NCBI GenBank assembly: GCA_004028775.1
Contig: RXGA01000002.1
Coordinates: forward strand, 62,001-126,000
Direction of reading: 5' to 3'
Origin: Candidatus Methanosuratincola subterraneus
GTDB lineage: Archaea; Thermoproteota; Methanomethylicia; Methanomethylicales; Methanomethylicaceae
DNA: 64,000 nucleotides
Part shown: piece by piece, positions 25,656-34,799 of the stretch
Layout: the number at the start of each line of letters is the position of its first letter
Position numbering within the stretch: the first letter of the stretch is position 1
The notes under the pieces: generated by a model
Seen by the model: only the letters and a program-made list of their open reading frames with translations
What the model was told of the DNA's origin: nothing
Databases searched by the model: none
Program-made: the position numbers and the translations under genes

Positions 25656-27017
25656 ATGGTGAGGCTCTCATTCTACGGCGGGGTCGGCGAGATAGGCGGG
25701 AACAAGATCCTTGTTGAGGAGCGGGGCACGAAAATTTTCCTTGACTTCGGGCAGTCGTTCACCTTTGGGGCGGGCTTTTTTGTCGACTATCTGCAGCCCA
25801 GAACCCTGAGCATGCTGAAGGACCTCCTCGAGTTCGACCTCCTGCCCAGGATCAAGGGGCTCTACGCGGAGGGGCTGCTTGAAAGGACCGGGATCGGATA
25901 CACTGAGCCGGAGATAGATGCGGTCCTGCTCTCGCATGCGCACTTCGACCACTGCCAGCACATCTGCTACATCGACCCGAAGATACCCGTCTTCCTGGGG
26001 GAGGGGACTAAGATATTCCTCGAGTGCATGGAGGAGATCTCCTACAGCTGCAAGTACGGCGACCACGACTACCGCACGTTCAGGAGCGGCGCTAAGATAA
26101 AGGCAGGAGGGATGCGGATCGAGCCGGTGCACGTCGACCACTCGATCCCCGGTGCCTACGGTTATCTGGTCGAGACTTCAGCGGGCGTGATCGCGTACAC
26201 GGGGGACCTGAGGGCGCACGGGCCCAGGAAGGACATGACCGAGGAGTTCGTGGAGAAGGCAGCAGCTGCCGAGCCAGTGGCGCTCATCTGCGAGGGGACG
26301 AGGATGGAGGAGGTCGAGAGGAGGCAGAACTATTCGGAGGCTCAGGTCAGGGAGAAGGGCGAGGAGATCGTGGGCGGGACGGACAAGATCGTATTTGTGA
26401 TGAGGTACAGCCGGGACATTGACCGGTTCAGGACCTTCTACGAGATCGCAAAGGCGAACGGCAGGGATCTGGTGATCTCGCCCAAGAGTGCATACTTGCT
26501 GGGCAGGCTCATAGAGGACGAGCATCTGGACGTGCCGGACCCGCGCACTGACGGGGCCATACGGGTCTATTACAGGAGGAAGAAGAGCGGCACCTACGAC
26601 GATTCGGACTACTACAAGTGGGAGAGGGAGTACCTGGACAGGATGGTGACTTGCGAGGAAATCAGGAAGAGGCAGAAGGAGTATTTGATGGAGCTCGACT
26701 TTTACCAGCTGACCGAGCTCATAGACATCAGGCCGGAGAGGGGGGCGCACCTGATCAGGAGCATGAGCGAGCCGTTCAGCGACGAAGACCTCTCGGAGGA
26801 GGTGCTCCAGAACTGGGTGGAGCACTTCGGGCTGGAGTTCCACCAGATGCACGCCTCGGGGCACCTGAGCAGGGAGCAGCTCGAGTGGCTGGTTGATACG
26901 ATTGCGCCCAAGAAGATATTCCCGGTGCACACGGAGAACCCGCAGCTGTTCAAGAAGAGATGGAAGAATGTTGAAAGTTTTAAATGTGGAAAGCAATTAA
27001 ATTTTGATTTTAAATGA
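25656..27017 (+). CDS. RNase J-like metallo-beta-lactamase/beta-CASP nuclease
   Basis: A 453-residue MBL-fold ribonuclease of the archaeal RNase J-like group. Motif I GGVGEIGGNKILVE leads; the zinc motif SHAHFDHCQH sits near residue 92; later VHVDHSIPGAYGYLVE and YTGDLRAHG complete the metal site; ASGHLSREQLEW and FPVHTENP near the C-terminus are beta-CASP motifs. Probably a 5'-3' exo/endonuclease in RNA decay. The final 15 or so codons, from KNVESFKCG on, are AT-rich, unlike the rest of the gene, marking the left edge of the AT-rich island inside the coding sequence. Confidence 0.9.
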   Translation: MVRLSFYGGVGEIGGNKILVEERGTKIFLDFGQSFTFGAGFFVDYLQPRTLSMLKDLLEFDLLPRIKGLYAEGLLERTGIGYTEPEIDAVLLSHAHFDHCQHICYIDPKIPVFLGEGTKIFLECMEEISYSCKYGDHDYRTFRSGAKIKAGGMRIEPVHVDHSIPGAYGYLVETSAGVIAYTGDLRAHGPRKDMTEEFVEKAAAAEPVALICEGTRMEEVERRQNYSEAQVREKGEEIVGGTDKIVFVMRYSRDIDRFRTFYEIAKANGRDLVISPKSAYLLGRLIEDEHLDVPDPRTDGAIRVYYRRKKSGTYDDSDYYKWEREYLDRMVTCEEIRKRQKEYLMELDFYQLTELIDIRPERGAHLIRSMSEPFSDEDLSEEVLQNWVEHFGLEFHQMHASGHLSREQLEWLVDTIAPKKIFPVHTENPQLFKKRWKNVESFKCGKQLNFDFK

Positions 27018-27090
27018 AAAAAGGTAAAAATATATTTAAAAAATTCATAAGCAATTTATGCTGTTATCACATTAGTGTCGGTTTGGAAAA

Positions 27091-27100
27091 ATATATAAAT
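27091..27100 (+). promoter_or_regulatory. TATA box of the NurA-HerA-SMC operon
   Basis: GGAAAAATATATAAATATAA contains an A-rich BRE-like element and a strong TATA box. It lies about 28 bases before GTG 27124, consistent with a leaderless or nearly leaderless transcript. It is the only good promoter seen before five same-strand genes. Confidence 0.55.
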
Positions 27101-27123
27101 ATAATGTACATAAAATAATTTCA

Positions 27124-28182
27124 GTGCTGGTTATGTTAAGTCAGGATGAAAATGAGAGGGCAAAGATCAAATTAAACAACGGTTGTCTTATAATTCATCC
27201 AGCATTTAATGAAACGCTTAAAGAACTCGGAAGGAAGAAAATAAGATTACCGAAAGAGGTTACTCAAATTGAAATAGATTTTAGTTCTTATGGGTATCCG
27301 GTTAATGGTAGACTTGTTTCAGGCATTGAGGAACCTGGAAAATTCGAGCTTGATTGTAGAAAAGGACAGAAATTCTGTGATCAGAATAAAATCTGTGCCT
27401 ATGACGAATCAATAAACAAATTTGAAGGACTTGAAGGCACGGGATTTCTTACATCACATTCGATGATAATTCACGGGGATATGGACTATATCCCGATAAA
27501 CCTCTTAACTTTTTATTTCTATACAAGGTCATTATATCTAACTAAAAATTCAAAATATATTAAATTTTCAAACGATTTCGAGGTAGATTCAAAGAGAGAT
27601 TACGTTTCGGATCGTGAGAAATTACTAGTTGAAAATGTCCCAGAAGACTGCACCATTTTTATCGATGGTCCACTTATTGGAGGGCAGATGACAAAATATA
27701 CGTTGGATTTGAATGAGGCTCTTCTCAAAAAGAATTCAATTCCGATATTTTTTGTTAAAAACAGCAGAAGTAATCTGGTCGTAGACAATGTAGAAGAACT
27801 CAAAAGCAAATATAACTCAGATATGCATTGGGCATATAGCTATCTAAAACCTGGTGAAAGAACGAAATTCTTTAGGTATGTGGATAAAGAAAATTGTAAT
27901 TTTGCAAAAATTTTCTGTTACCTAAAAGCATTTGAAAGTAGTCCTTGCAGAATAGAAATAGACATAAATACCTTCAAAAAATACAAGGATGAGATCAATC
28001 AAATAATGGACCTAGCATATTATTTATTAATTGCACAAGGAGATTTGCATAACCCACAAATACGATCGATAGCTATTGCAGAGAAATATGCTAGAGCAAC
28101 TTTAAAACTTATAAATTTTGAAGAACTAATTAAAACCCTTGGAATTACCCCTACAATAAATCAAGAGAGGTTTGCGTGGTAA
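27124..28182 (+). CDS. NurA-like nuclease, first gene of the island operon
   Basis: A 352-residue protein that resembles the NurA 5'-3' nuclease. Matches are in the C-terminal two-thirds: IFIDGPLIGG near 178-187 (acidic motif), PIFFVKNSRSN near 207-217 (lysine motif), FCYLKAFESSPCRIEID near 264-280 (Y/R/E motif), and a last helix with NPQIRSIAIAEKYAR. The expected N-terminal DGS is not seen; IEIDFSSYG near 49-57 may replace it. It is followed by HerA, NurA's usual partner, with a seven-base overlap. Start GTG 27124 fits the TATA spacing; ATG 27133 is the alternative. Coding is AT-rich, unlike flanking genes. Confidence 0.62.
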   Translation: MLVMLSQDENERAKIKLNNGCLIIHPAFNETLKELGRKKIRLPKEVTQIEIDFSSYGYPVNGRLVSGIEEPGKFELDCRKGQKFCDQNKICAYDESINKFEGLEGTGFLTSHSMIIHGDMDYIPINLLTFYFYTRSLYLTKNSKYIKFSNDFEVDSKRDYVSDREKLLVENVPEDCTIFIDGPLIGGQMTKYTLDLNEALLKKNSIPIFFVKNSRSNLVVDNVEELKSKYNSDMHWAYSYLKPGERTKFFRYVDKENCNFAKIFCYLKAFESSPCRIEIDINTFKKYKDEINQIMDLAYYLLIAQGDLHNPQIRSIAIAEKYARATLKLINFEELIKTLGITPTINQERFAW

Positions 28183-29741
28183 AAATGTGGATAGTAGTCG
28201 GTGAAGAAAAAGGAAAAATTAAGCTTGTTTCATCAAAGGAAGTGAATGCAATTCTGCCTAAAGGGGCATTCCTCACGATAGAAGATGAGGAAAGAAAACA
28301 TGTTTTAATGGTTACTGACAGCCAACAATTTGAACCTTATTCACCATCACCCATGTTAGCGGATATGAATTTATCTCCACTCAAACAGGATCAAAAATGT
28401 CAAAACATAATACATGGAATAAGAATTGGAGACATACCCGAACGAACCGACGGGTTCATCGATTTTATACGACCACAGTCGCTTGCAAGGCGTTCGAGCC
28501 AAGAGGAGATCGATTCGGTTTTAGGATTAAAAAACACAGGGCCTGCGTTATTTCTTGCTACAGTTCATGGCGGAAAGAATCAGATTCTTAGAGATGAAAA
28601 AGGAAACCCCATAAAGGTTTGCTTTCCAACCGAAGCATTTTACCATCAGATACTAATCTGCGGAAAAACGGGGAGTGGAAAAACTGTAGCCTCCAAATAT
28701 TTAGCGCAGTATTTTGTTGAGGAAATGGAAAATTTTGGGGCAGTATTGGCGGTTAATGTGAAAGATGTTGATTTTTTAAGGATGGATAAACCTTCAGTCA
28801 CAAATAATCCAGATGTTTTAAATGAATGGAAGTTTTTGGGTAAAAACGCCAGTGGAATTAAGAATTTTGTTGTATATTACCCTGCTAATTCGATTATACC
28901 TTCAGGCAATAACGTTAACAGGGATATATGCAGAAAGATAACCCTCGATGTTATGAGGCTTGATCCTGAAGCACTTTCAGGTCTTTTATTAGGCATATCG
29001 GATACAGCAGCGCAACATCTTCCTGGAATTTTCAGAAAATGGCAAGAGGACAATAGAAATGCTAAGAGGCGGATTACGTTTAATGACTTTGTTCAGTATT
29101 TTGCAAGAGGAGAACAAGACAAGTACACTTACGAGACTATGAATTCGAGAAGAGATATTTTGCAAGTAACACTTCCATGGGGCACGTATCAAAACATACT
29201 TCGTAACCTTGAATATGCAATAGAGTTCTTTGATAACGAAGATGCAGAAATTATTGATGCCAAGGACATTCTTGTCCGTGGAAAAATGTCGGTCATAAAT
29301 GTGGCTGGAGAAAAAGGAGCGAAATTCGGAGCGGTGATACTAAGACACCTTCTAAAAGACATTGTGGAAGAGAAAAGAATGGGACTATCAAAAGTTCCGA
29401 TTTTAATACTAATAGATGAAGTCCATCAGTTCTACGATACAAACAGTTCTAAGGAGGCGCTGGGAGAATTAGACACAATATGTAGGACAGGACGTAGTCA
29501 GGAAATAGGTGTCATATTCTCATCCCAAAATCCTTCAGACATACCATCAGGACTTGCAAATGTAATAAACACGAAGATCTTCTTCAAATCAGACAGTTCT
29601 GCAGCGAAATTACACGACATTTCAGTTTCGTCTGAGGAAATATTGACGCTTAGAAAGGGATATGCAATTGCAAATATTCATGGCATACCTCAAGTTAGAG
29701 TTATGAAATTTCCACTAGCATTTGCAGGTGTTTTTGAGTAG
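28176..29741 (+). CDS. HerA-family DNA translocase ATPase
   Basis: A 521-residue FtsK/HerA-superfamily ATPase. Residues 1-150 form the small HAS-barrel-like region; Walker A GKTGSGKT is at 163-170, Walker B ILILIDEVHQF at about 409-419, and TICRTGRSQEIGVIFSSQNPSDIP contains the sensor and arginine-finger region. HerA normally forms a hexamer that drives NurA in DNA end resection. GTG 28176 overlaps the NurA stop and has GAGAGG upstream, so the two are translationally coupled. A Shine-Dalgarno GGAGGAGG follows its stop for the next small gene. Confidence 0.9.
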   Translation: MVKMWIVVGEEKGKIKLVSSKEVNAILPKGAFLTIEDEERKHVLMVTDSQQFEPYSPSPMLADMNLSPLKQDQKCQNIIHGIRIGDIPERTDGFIDFIRPQSLARRSSQEEIDSVLGLKNTGPALFLATVHGGKNQILRDEKGNPIKVCFPTEAFYHQILICGKTGSGKTVASKYLAQYFVEEMENFGAVLAVNVKDVDFLRMDKPSVTNNPDVLNEWKFLGKNASGIKNFVVYYPANSIIPSGNNVNRDICRKITLDVMRLDPEALSGLLLGISDTAAQHLPGIFRKWQEDNRNAKRRITFNDFVQYFARGEQDKYTYETMNSRRDILQVTLPWGTYQNILRNLEYAIEFFDNEDAEIIDAKDILVRGKMSVINVAGEKGAKFGAVILRHLLKDIVEEKRMGLSKVPILILIDEVHQFYDTNSSKEALGELDTICRTGRSQEIGVIFSSQNPSDIPSGLANVINTKIFFKSDSSAAKLHDISVSSEEILTLRKGYAIANIHGIPQVRVMKFPLAFAGVFE

Positions 29742-29752
29742 GAGGAGGAAAT

Positions 29753-29902
29753 ATGGACGAGTATTCAATTGTTGATTTTCTTATGGCACTGACAGAAGAT
29801 AACTTTGAAAAACAGACAATAAAACTAATTTCCGAGGGCTATACTGACGATCTATTATTAGAAAAACTACTTGAAATTATCAAGGGGGAAAAGAAGTGTT
29901 AA
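29753..29902 (+). CDS. 49-aa acidic protein between HerA and SMC-like genes
   Basis: A short frame starting at ATG 29753 behind a perfect GGAGGAGG and ending at TAA 29902, seven bases inside the next gene (GTG 29896). The product is helical and acidic (MDEYSIVDFLMALTEDNFEK then LLLEKLLEIIKGEKKC). Its strong ribosome site and overlap on both coupling sides show it is a real operon member, perhaps a bridging subunit between HerA and the SMC-like ATPase; that role is inference. No family recognised. Confidence 0.75.
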   Translation: MDEYSIVDFLMALTEDNFEKQTIKLISEGYTDDLLLEKLLEIIKGEKKC

Positions 29903-32046
29903 AATACGATTATGTAATTGAGAGAACAACAGGGCCTAGCCAGATAGACAGATTTTCCCCTAATAAAATACCCAAGGAACTCGACAATCTTGTTTTAATC
30001 GAAGGCCCAAATTCGTCTGGTAAAAGTACCTTACTAAATATAATCGCATTGGGACTTTTTGGCAATAAAAGCTCAAAGATCAATTCAGCCTTGCAGGCAA
30101 AAATGAATTCATTATTAGATGCCAAACATCAAAAGTTGCAGTTTTCCTTTGAAATAAAATCTGATTTGGATAAATTGATAATTAGATCTAAGAAAACGGA
30201 TCCTAATAGTTCAGAAATCATAGTTGAAGAAAGTTTGGATGGGGAAAATTTTTCGCCGGTGATTTATGAGAATTTTGAAAAAAAGTATAATTTAATTTAT
30301 GATATTCCAAGTAATCCAACCGAGAGACTGCCCGAACTTCTAAAGGAACTAAGGGATGAACAACGACAATATGGGAACAGGATCAAGGACTTTGGAATGT
30401 TTGTGCATTACACAATACAACAGATAGAAAAATCACGTGATCTTCAACGTTTAAAAGAAGTTGAAGAACGTTTAAAAGAACAACGAGAAAAAAAGAAGAC
30501 TATTGAAGACGAGTTGCCATCAAGTAGAGATTTTTTGAACATGCTTCAAAAAGCAGCATTTATAATGTATTATTATCATTACCTTTCGGAAAAATCCAGA
30601 TTAGAAACACGAAGTGAAGAAATAAAAAAGGCTATCGAAGATATTGATAAAACTGGGAGAAAGGTGGTTAGAGAGAAAATTCAAGAAAAAAGAAAGATAG
30701 GTGAATTAAGCAATAAACTAGCAGAGAATTATAATAAAGTCACTCCTCAATTAGAATCTATTTTACCAAAAAAATTAAAGAAAAGCTTTACAATATGGAA
30801 AGAATTTAATCCTTACACAATTGAACATGACGAATTAACAGATATCGAAATTGAGGCCTCTAACTATATCAAATATATACAAGAAGAAATGGATGAAATT
30901 AGTAAAAATCCAGTTTACAAGGATGTAAGTTCTATAGAGAGAATTCTTGATTTACTAAAAGAATTTGAATATTCTGAGCTAAGGATATCAAAGTTAAATG
31001 TTACAATTCAAGATTTAATCAACATATTAAGAGAAGAAAATGAAAAAAGAAATAGTATAATAAAAAAATATAAAAATTATGATAACATAAATAGAATTTT
31101 AAATGAGATAAAGGGTATTGTAAAAGAGATGAAAGAATCACTAGAAGCTTATAAAAAGGAGAGCGTTGCAGCAGAAGAATATTCCAAAAGTTCCGACTTG
31201 AAGTATTCGCAACTTAATATCGAGCTATCACAGGTTACGAATGAACTTGAGCGTGCAAATAAAAAATGCAGAGAATACCATAGCAGATGTATTTTATTGG
31301 GAATCGAAGCAAAAAAACTTGATGGGCCATACGCGGAAATCCTAAAGGAAATTCCAAAAAATGAACATGTTAAAGAATGTTTAGATTTAGGAGAAGAGAA
31401 TGTACTAAAAACAATAACAGATTTAGAAGGAGAAATTAGCGAAAAACAAAAAGAGATGAGAGCTCTAGAAATTACAATTAAACAATACCAAACAGAAAAA
31501 GAACGCCTAGAAAAATTGGAACCTCACAAATACGAATCGTTTTATAATGAGTTAAATATCATCTATACTAAAGTAAATAGATTGAGTCAAAAATTACTAA
31601 GCATATACAATAATGACCTTAATAATTTAATTAATAATACATTAAAAGAAGATGATTTAAAAAATAATGACAACAGTAGAAAATATTTTGATGAAGTTTC
31701 AAAATATCTTGCTCATAGAATCGGAAATTTTAGACACATAGATAGAACATATAAAGCTAAAACAGTAAATCTAATCTTAAAAACCATAATCACAGAAGAC
31801 GGATCAACAATATATCTCAGTGACATGGGTACAGGTCAAAGTCAAAGTGCATTTCTTCTAAGTTTGTTGAATATCAAAAATGATAACCGAAAAATAATTG
31901 CATTATTTGATGAAATTGCAATGATGGATGATATTTCATTAAAACCAGTTTATGAAAAGATGAAGGAGCTATACTATGAAAAGCGTCTTTTATTAGGAGT
32001 TCTTGTTCAGAAAGGTAATGAAATTAACATTAAATCTCTGATATAG
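29896..32046 (+). CDS. SMC/Rad50-like ATPase with coiled coil, no zinc hook
   Basis: A 716-residue ABC-type ATPase with the SMC/RecN/Rad50 layout: Walker A GPNSSGKST at 37-45; a Lys/Glu-rich coiled coil from about 165 to 560; a degenerate signature SDMGTGQSQS at about 642-651; Walker B IIALFDE near 667-673. The coil lacks a CxxC hook; only CREYHSRC occurs in the middle, so it is not a canonical Rad50, and no Mre11 gene adjoins. Such compact SMC-like proteins are frequent in antiviral systems (Lamassu-, ABC-3C- or Wadjet-type). GTG start preceded by AAGGGGG. Confidence 0.88.
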   Translation: MLKYDYVIERTTGPSQIDRFSPNKIPKELDNLVLIEGPNSSGKSTLLNIIALGLFGNKSSKINSALQAKMNSLLDAKHQKLQFSFEIKSDLDKLIIRSKKTDPNSSEIIVEESLDGENFSPVIYENFEKKYNLIYDIPSNPTERLPELLKELRDEQRQYGNRIKDFGMFVHYTIQQIEKSRDLQRLKEVEERLKEQREKKKTIEDELPSSRDFLNMLQKAAFIMYYYHYLSEKSRLETRSEEIKKAIEDIDKTGRKVVREKIQEKRKIGELSNKLAENYNKVTPQLESILPKKLKKSFTIWKEFNPYTIEHDELTDIEIEASNYIKYIQEEMDEISKNPVYKDVSSIERILDLLKEFEYSELRISKLNVTIQDLINILREENEKRNSIIKKYKNYDNINRILNEIKGIVKEMKESLEAYKKESVAAEEYSKSSDLKYSQLNIELSQVTNELERANKKCREYHSRCILLGIEAKKLDGPYAEILKEIPKNEHVKECLDLGEENVLKTITDLEGEISEKQKEMRALEITIKQYQTEKERLEKLEPHKYESFYNELNIIYTKVNRLSQKLLSIYNNDLNNLINNTLKEDDLKNNDNSRKYFDEVSKYLAHRIGNFRHIDRTYKAKTVNLILKTIITEDGSTIYLSDMGTGQSQSAFLLSLLNIKNDNRKIIALFDEIAMMDDISLKPVYEKMKELYYEKRLLLGVLVQKGNEINIKSLI

Positions 32047-32967
32047 GTGGAAAAAATGATTTCTGACGATTACCTAAACCAATTTTATATATTATTAAAA
32101 AATAAACTTAAAAGAGAGAGAAAAATAAAAAACAACTCAGTTTTCATTACATTCCTTGAAATAAATAGTACTTCAAGATTCAGGTTATTAAACGAGGCCA
32201 CCATCAATTCTAACGAAATCCCGAAAAATGTTCTTAATTTGCTTCTAGATAAAAACTACATTCAGGCGCTTACTAGTATAGGAAATTATGCAATTACTGC
32301 AAAAGGCGTATGGTATTGTGAAAATCAGTTAAAATTGATTGATGAAGAAAAGCTATTATCATACATTAATAAAAAATTTTTTACGGATGGCCAAAAAAAT
32401 AGTCAAGAAAAGACAACGCTGGACGATAAGGAAAAAATCATACTTTTTACAATGATATCTGCAAGAGCTTTTTCAGAGAAATCTTCAGTAAATTTGAAAC
32501 CAAGCGAAAATAAAAGAGACAAATGGTTGGAATTACTTGAAGCATCCTATGATTTTCTTAAAAATTTTGGAAAAATAAATAAAATTAGAAAAGAAGACCT
32601 TTTTAAGAAAATGGGAAACGAACATATAGCTAGCAGCATCTTTAGACATAATAATCGCATGGCACAAAAAACTAAATTGATCTATAAATATACTGGAGAT
32701 TATGAATATTTCTTAGACATTTACTCAAATTATGAGTTTTCAACTGAAAAGATGAGTTATCTATTTTGGAAGCTGTTCCAAGGAGAGCTATCAGAAGAAA
32801 TGATCGATAAGATAATAGAACATTGTAATAGAATCTCAAAAAATGAGAGCATATATCTATTTAATCTCAGCGAACATATTTTTTCTTTGCCATGTTACGA
32901 CAATAAATTAAGAGATAGTTTATTAGATTCAATCATATCTAGATCTAAATGGGAAAATATTGGCTAA
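32047..32967 (+). CDS. Unrecognised 306-aa protein, last gene of the island operon
   Basis: The frame begins at GTG 32047 directly after the SMC-like stop (ATG 32056 is the alternative). The product is Lys/Ile/Asn-rich; residues 40-110 resemble a winged helix ending in YAITAKGVWYCENQL, and the remainder is all-helical. No catalytic motif is visible. Zero-base spacing suggests coupled expression with the SMC-like ATPase, and its place is that of an accessory or adaptor subunit in SMC-containing defence systems. Function unknown. Confidence 0.72.
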   Translation: MEKMISDDYLNQFYILLKNKLKRERKIKNNSVFITFLEINSTSRFRLLNEATINSNEIPKNVLNLLLDKNYIQALTSIGNYAITAKGVWYCENQLKLIDEEKLLSYINKKFFTDGQKNSQEKTTLDDKEKIILFTMISARAFSEKSSVNLKPSENKRDKWLELLEASYDFLKNFGKINKIRKEDLFKKMGNEHIASSIFRHNNRMAQKTKLIYKYTGDYEYFLDIYSNYEFSTEKMSYLFWKLFQGELSEEMIDKIIEHCNRISKNESIYLFNLSEHIFSLPCYDNKLRDSLLDSIISRSKWENIG

Positions 32968-33034
32968 TTATATTTTAATGATTTAAACAATTAATGAAAT
33001 TTCTATATTATTATAATCTATCATTATACATAAA

Positions 33035-33862
33035 TTATACAATATTTGTAAGAAATAACTCTTTACCTTTTACAGTTTTCTTCCCGTTAACATTTGTCAT
33101 ACCATAGTGCATTTCCCATGACTCAATACGTGCAAATCCAAATAAATTATGAATTAGCTCTGAATCATCATAAGTGATAAGCCATTTATGCTTGCATTCA
33201 CGAACTCTTTCAGAAAATTTTTCATGATCAAAGGATTTATGAAGTGCCCCTTTTTTTCCATAAAGCCCTTCTTTTCTAGTTTTCCAATATGGCGGATCCA
33301 TGAAGAGGAGCACATTTTTTCCTTCTTTTGCAAGTACTGATTCATAACTATCATTTGTAATTTTAACATCTTTTAGCAATAAAGATAAATTTTTAAGTTT
33401 TGAAATGTTAGAAATTGTAAATCTTTTTTTAAATGCTTCTGATGAATATCCTCCAGAATCAACTGTCCCAGAATAAGTAATACGATTCAATACATAAAAT
33501 CTTACGGCTTTATAAAACTCATCTTTGCAAAATTCCTGATTTAAATATGGCAACGACATCATTTCATTAAAGAGTAATTTACCATCCTGATGGGTATTTT
33601 TAATGCGGGTTACCTCAGCGACGAACTCGTCTACATTTTTCTTTACCTGATTCCAAAAGCAAATCAAATCACTGTTTAAATCATTAATCCAATATTTTGC
33701 ATTAGGCCGTAATTGTTTTAGAGCGATGAAAACTGACCCCCCGCCCACAAAAGGCTCTCTATATTCATCAAAATCTATTGATGTTAAATGAGGCAAAATT
33801 TTATTGAGGGCTTTTGATTTGCCACCAGGATATCTAAGAGGACTCTTTATTTTTTGGGACAT
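33035..33862 (-). CDS. D12-class DNA adenine methyltransferase (AT-rich island copy)
   Basis: A 275-residue D12 adenine methylase convergent with the NurA-HerA-SMC operon. SAM motif LRYPGGKSKALNKI near residue 7, FVGGGSVFIALKQL near 39, catalytic FMDPPYWKTRKEG near 191, and a typical C-terminal ITYDDSELI. Its AT-rich codons match the island. It could mark host DNA so that the operon spares it, as in modification-linked defence, or be an independent passenger. ATG 33862 chosen. Confidence 0.9.
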   Translation of the reverse strand: MSQKIKSPLRYPGGKSKALNKILPHLTSIDFDEYREPFVGGGSVFIALKQLRPNAKYWINDLNSDLICFWNQVKKNVDEFVAEVTRIKNTHQDGKLLFNEMMSLPYLNQEFCKDEFYKAVRFYVLNRITYSGTVDSGGYSSEAFKKRFTISNISKLKNLSLLLKDVKITNDSYESVLAKEGKNVLLFMDPPYWKTRKEGLYGKKGALHKSFDHEKFSERVRECKHKWLITYDDSELIHNLFGFARIESWEMHYGMTNVNGKKTVKGKELFLTNIV

Positions 33863-34206
33863 AAACGGTTTTTCTCCTTATCACTTTAGAAATCACTGAT
33901 TTTTTAAGGGTTACTATAAAAATGCAGGATACTTAAGATCACCGTATTATTACATGAAAAATTCGATTAAAATATTATAATTAAATAATAAAATGGCATT
34001 TTAAGCTATTAAAGTATATTTAATCTAACTTTATATTATAATATTAACTAAAAATATATTTAAAACTAATTTTTTAAACACAGCAATAATGCCATCATAA
34101 ACGCAGAAAGAGACTTTGAGGCGGCAAAAATAGATAAACCGCTTGAAAGTCCCAATAGTTCCGCTGCACCAATTACCGAAGGCCCACGGCTCCCTTCCCG
34201 TTTATA
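33863..34206. other. Non-coding right flank of the AT-rich island
   Basis: About 340 bases with no credible frame. AT-rich runs end near 34080, where composition returns toward that of the rest of the chromosome. It contains many TTATAATATTA-like stretches and no clear direct repeat matching the left edge. Confidence 0.5.
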
Positions 34207-34432
34207 CTATGGATCCAGAAGGTGCTCGAATGCGATGACGCCTTTTTTGTGCAAGCATTCTGAGGCGATTGATGGGAATACTGGAATGCCGCTGAATGTG
34301 AATGTCCCTAGCAAGCCAAGCAGCTCAACATTAAGCAGTCCAGAGATCAGAATCGCAACAAACGAATAGACGGGAAGAGAATGCTCAAGAATGTTCTGAT
34401 TGACGCGATCTGCTTGAATGCTTTCTATATTT
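34207..34432 (-). pseudogene. Possible gene remnant next to the island
   Basis: On the minus strand an open frame of about 75 codons reads like a membrane-protein tail: ILEHSLPVYSFVAILISG then LLNVELLGLLGTFTFSGIPVF, ending ...AFEHLLDP and TAG at 34207. It has no ATG/GTG/TTG start and is closed upstream by TGA. Base composition is like the chromosome, not the island. It may be a fragment of a gene cut off when the island arrived. Family not recognised. Confidence 0.3.
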
Positions 34433-34592
34433 CAAACAAAGATTGTTTCGTCTTACAATTTTGATCCCTGGCGACGGATCAAAAATCGCGGATCGGCCCA
34501 TATCACGGAATTAGCCGGGACTGTGCGGGACACCACAAGCCTCAGAAAATTATATATACCATATCGATATATCCCTTCGGGAGGCGATCCGG

Positions 34593-34799
34593 ATGAACCC
34601 GTTCTCTTACCTGTTTGCATATTTGAAGGATGTCAAGAACCTCGCAACACACTTCTTAGTTGGTGTCATAATGCTGGCACTTTTGCTATTCGTGCCGGTT
34701 GATATCCACATCAGGCTAGCAGTCCTTGCTGGGGTAGTGTGCCTCAATGTTGCGAGGATGAGGCTAGAGGGAAGAAATCGTTCGCCAGGGCATGAATGA
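34593..34799 (+). CDS. Small membrane protein (68 aa)
   Basis: A 68-residue protein with an amphipathic start (MNPFSYLFAYLKDVKNLA) and two hydrophobic segments (FLVGVIMLALLLFVPV and IRLAVLAGVVCLNVA), then a basic tail. A TATA-like ATTATATATACC at about 34550 and GGGAGG before ATG 34593 support expression. No family recognised. Confidence 0.62.
   Translation: MNPFSYLFAYLKDVKNLATHFLVGVIMLALLLFVPVDIHIRLAVLAGVVCLNVARMRLEGRNRSPGHE

Noticed and set aside
25443-25660. C/D box sRNA in the RNase J upstream region
   Set aside because: TGAT and CTGA motifs are present but no RUGAUGA and CUGA pair is properly spaced with a terminal stem.
31250-31310. Zinc hook in the SMC-like protein
   Set aside because: The mid-coil CREYHSRC has six residues between the cysteines, not a CxxC hook; no other paired cysteines occur.
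33154-33369. 71-residue frame inside the island methylase
   Set aside because: It is a same-strand shadow in another frame of a complete D12 enzyme.
27018-34100. Integrase, att repeats or tRNA insertion for the AT-rich island
   Set aside because: No integrase, recombinase or transposase frame is seen in the island, no tRNA gene flanks it and no convincing direct repeat links 26.95 kb with 34.1 kb.
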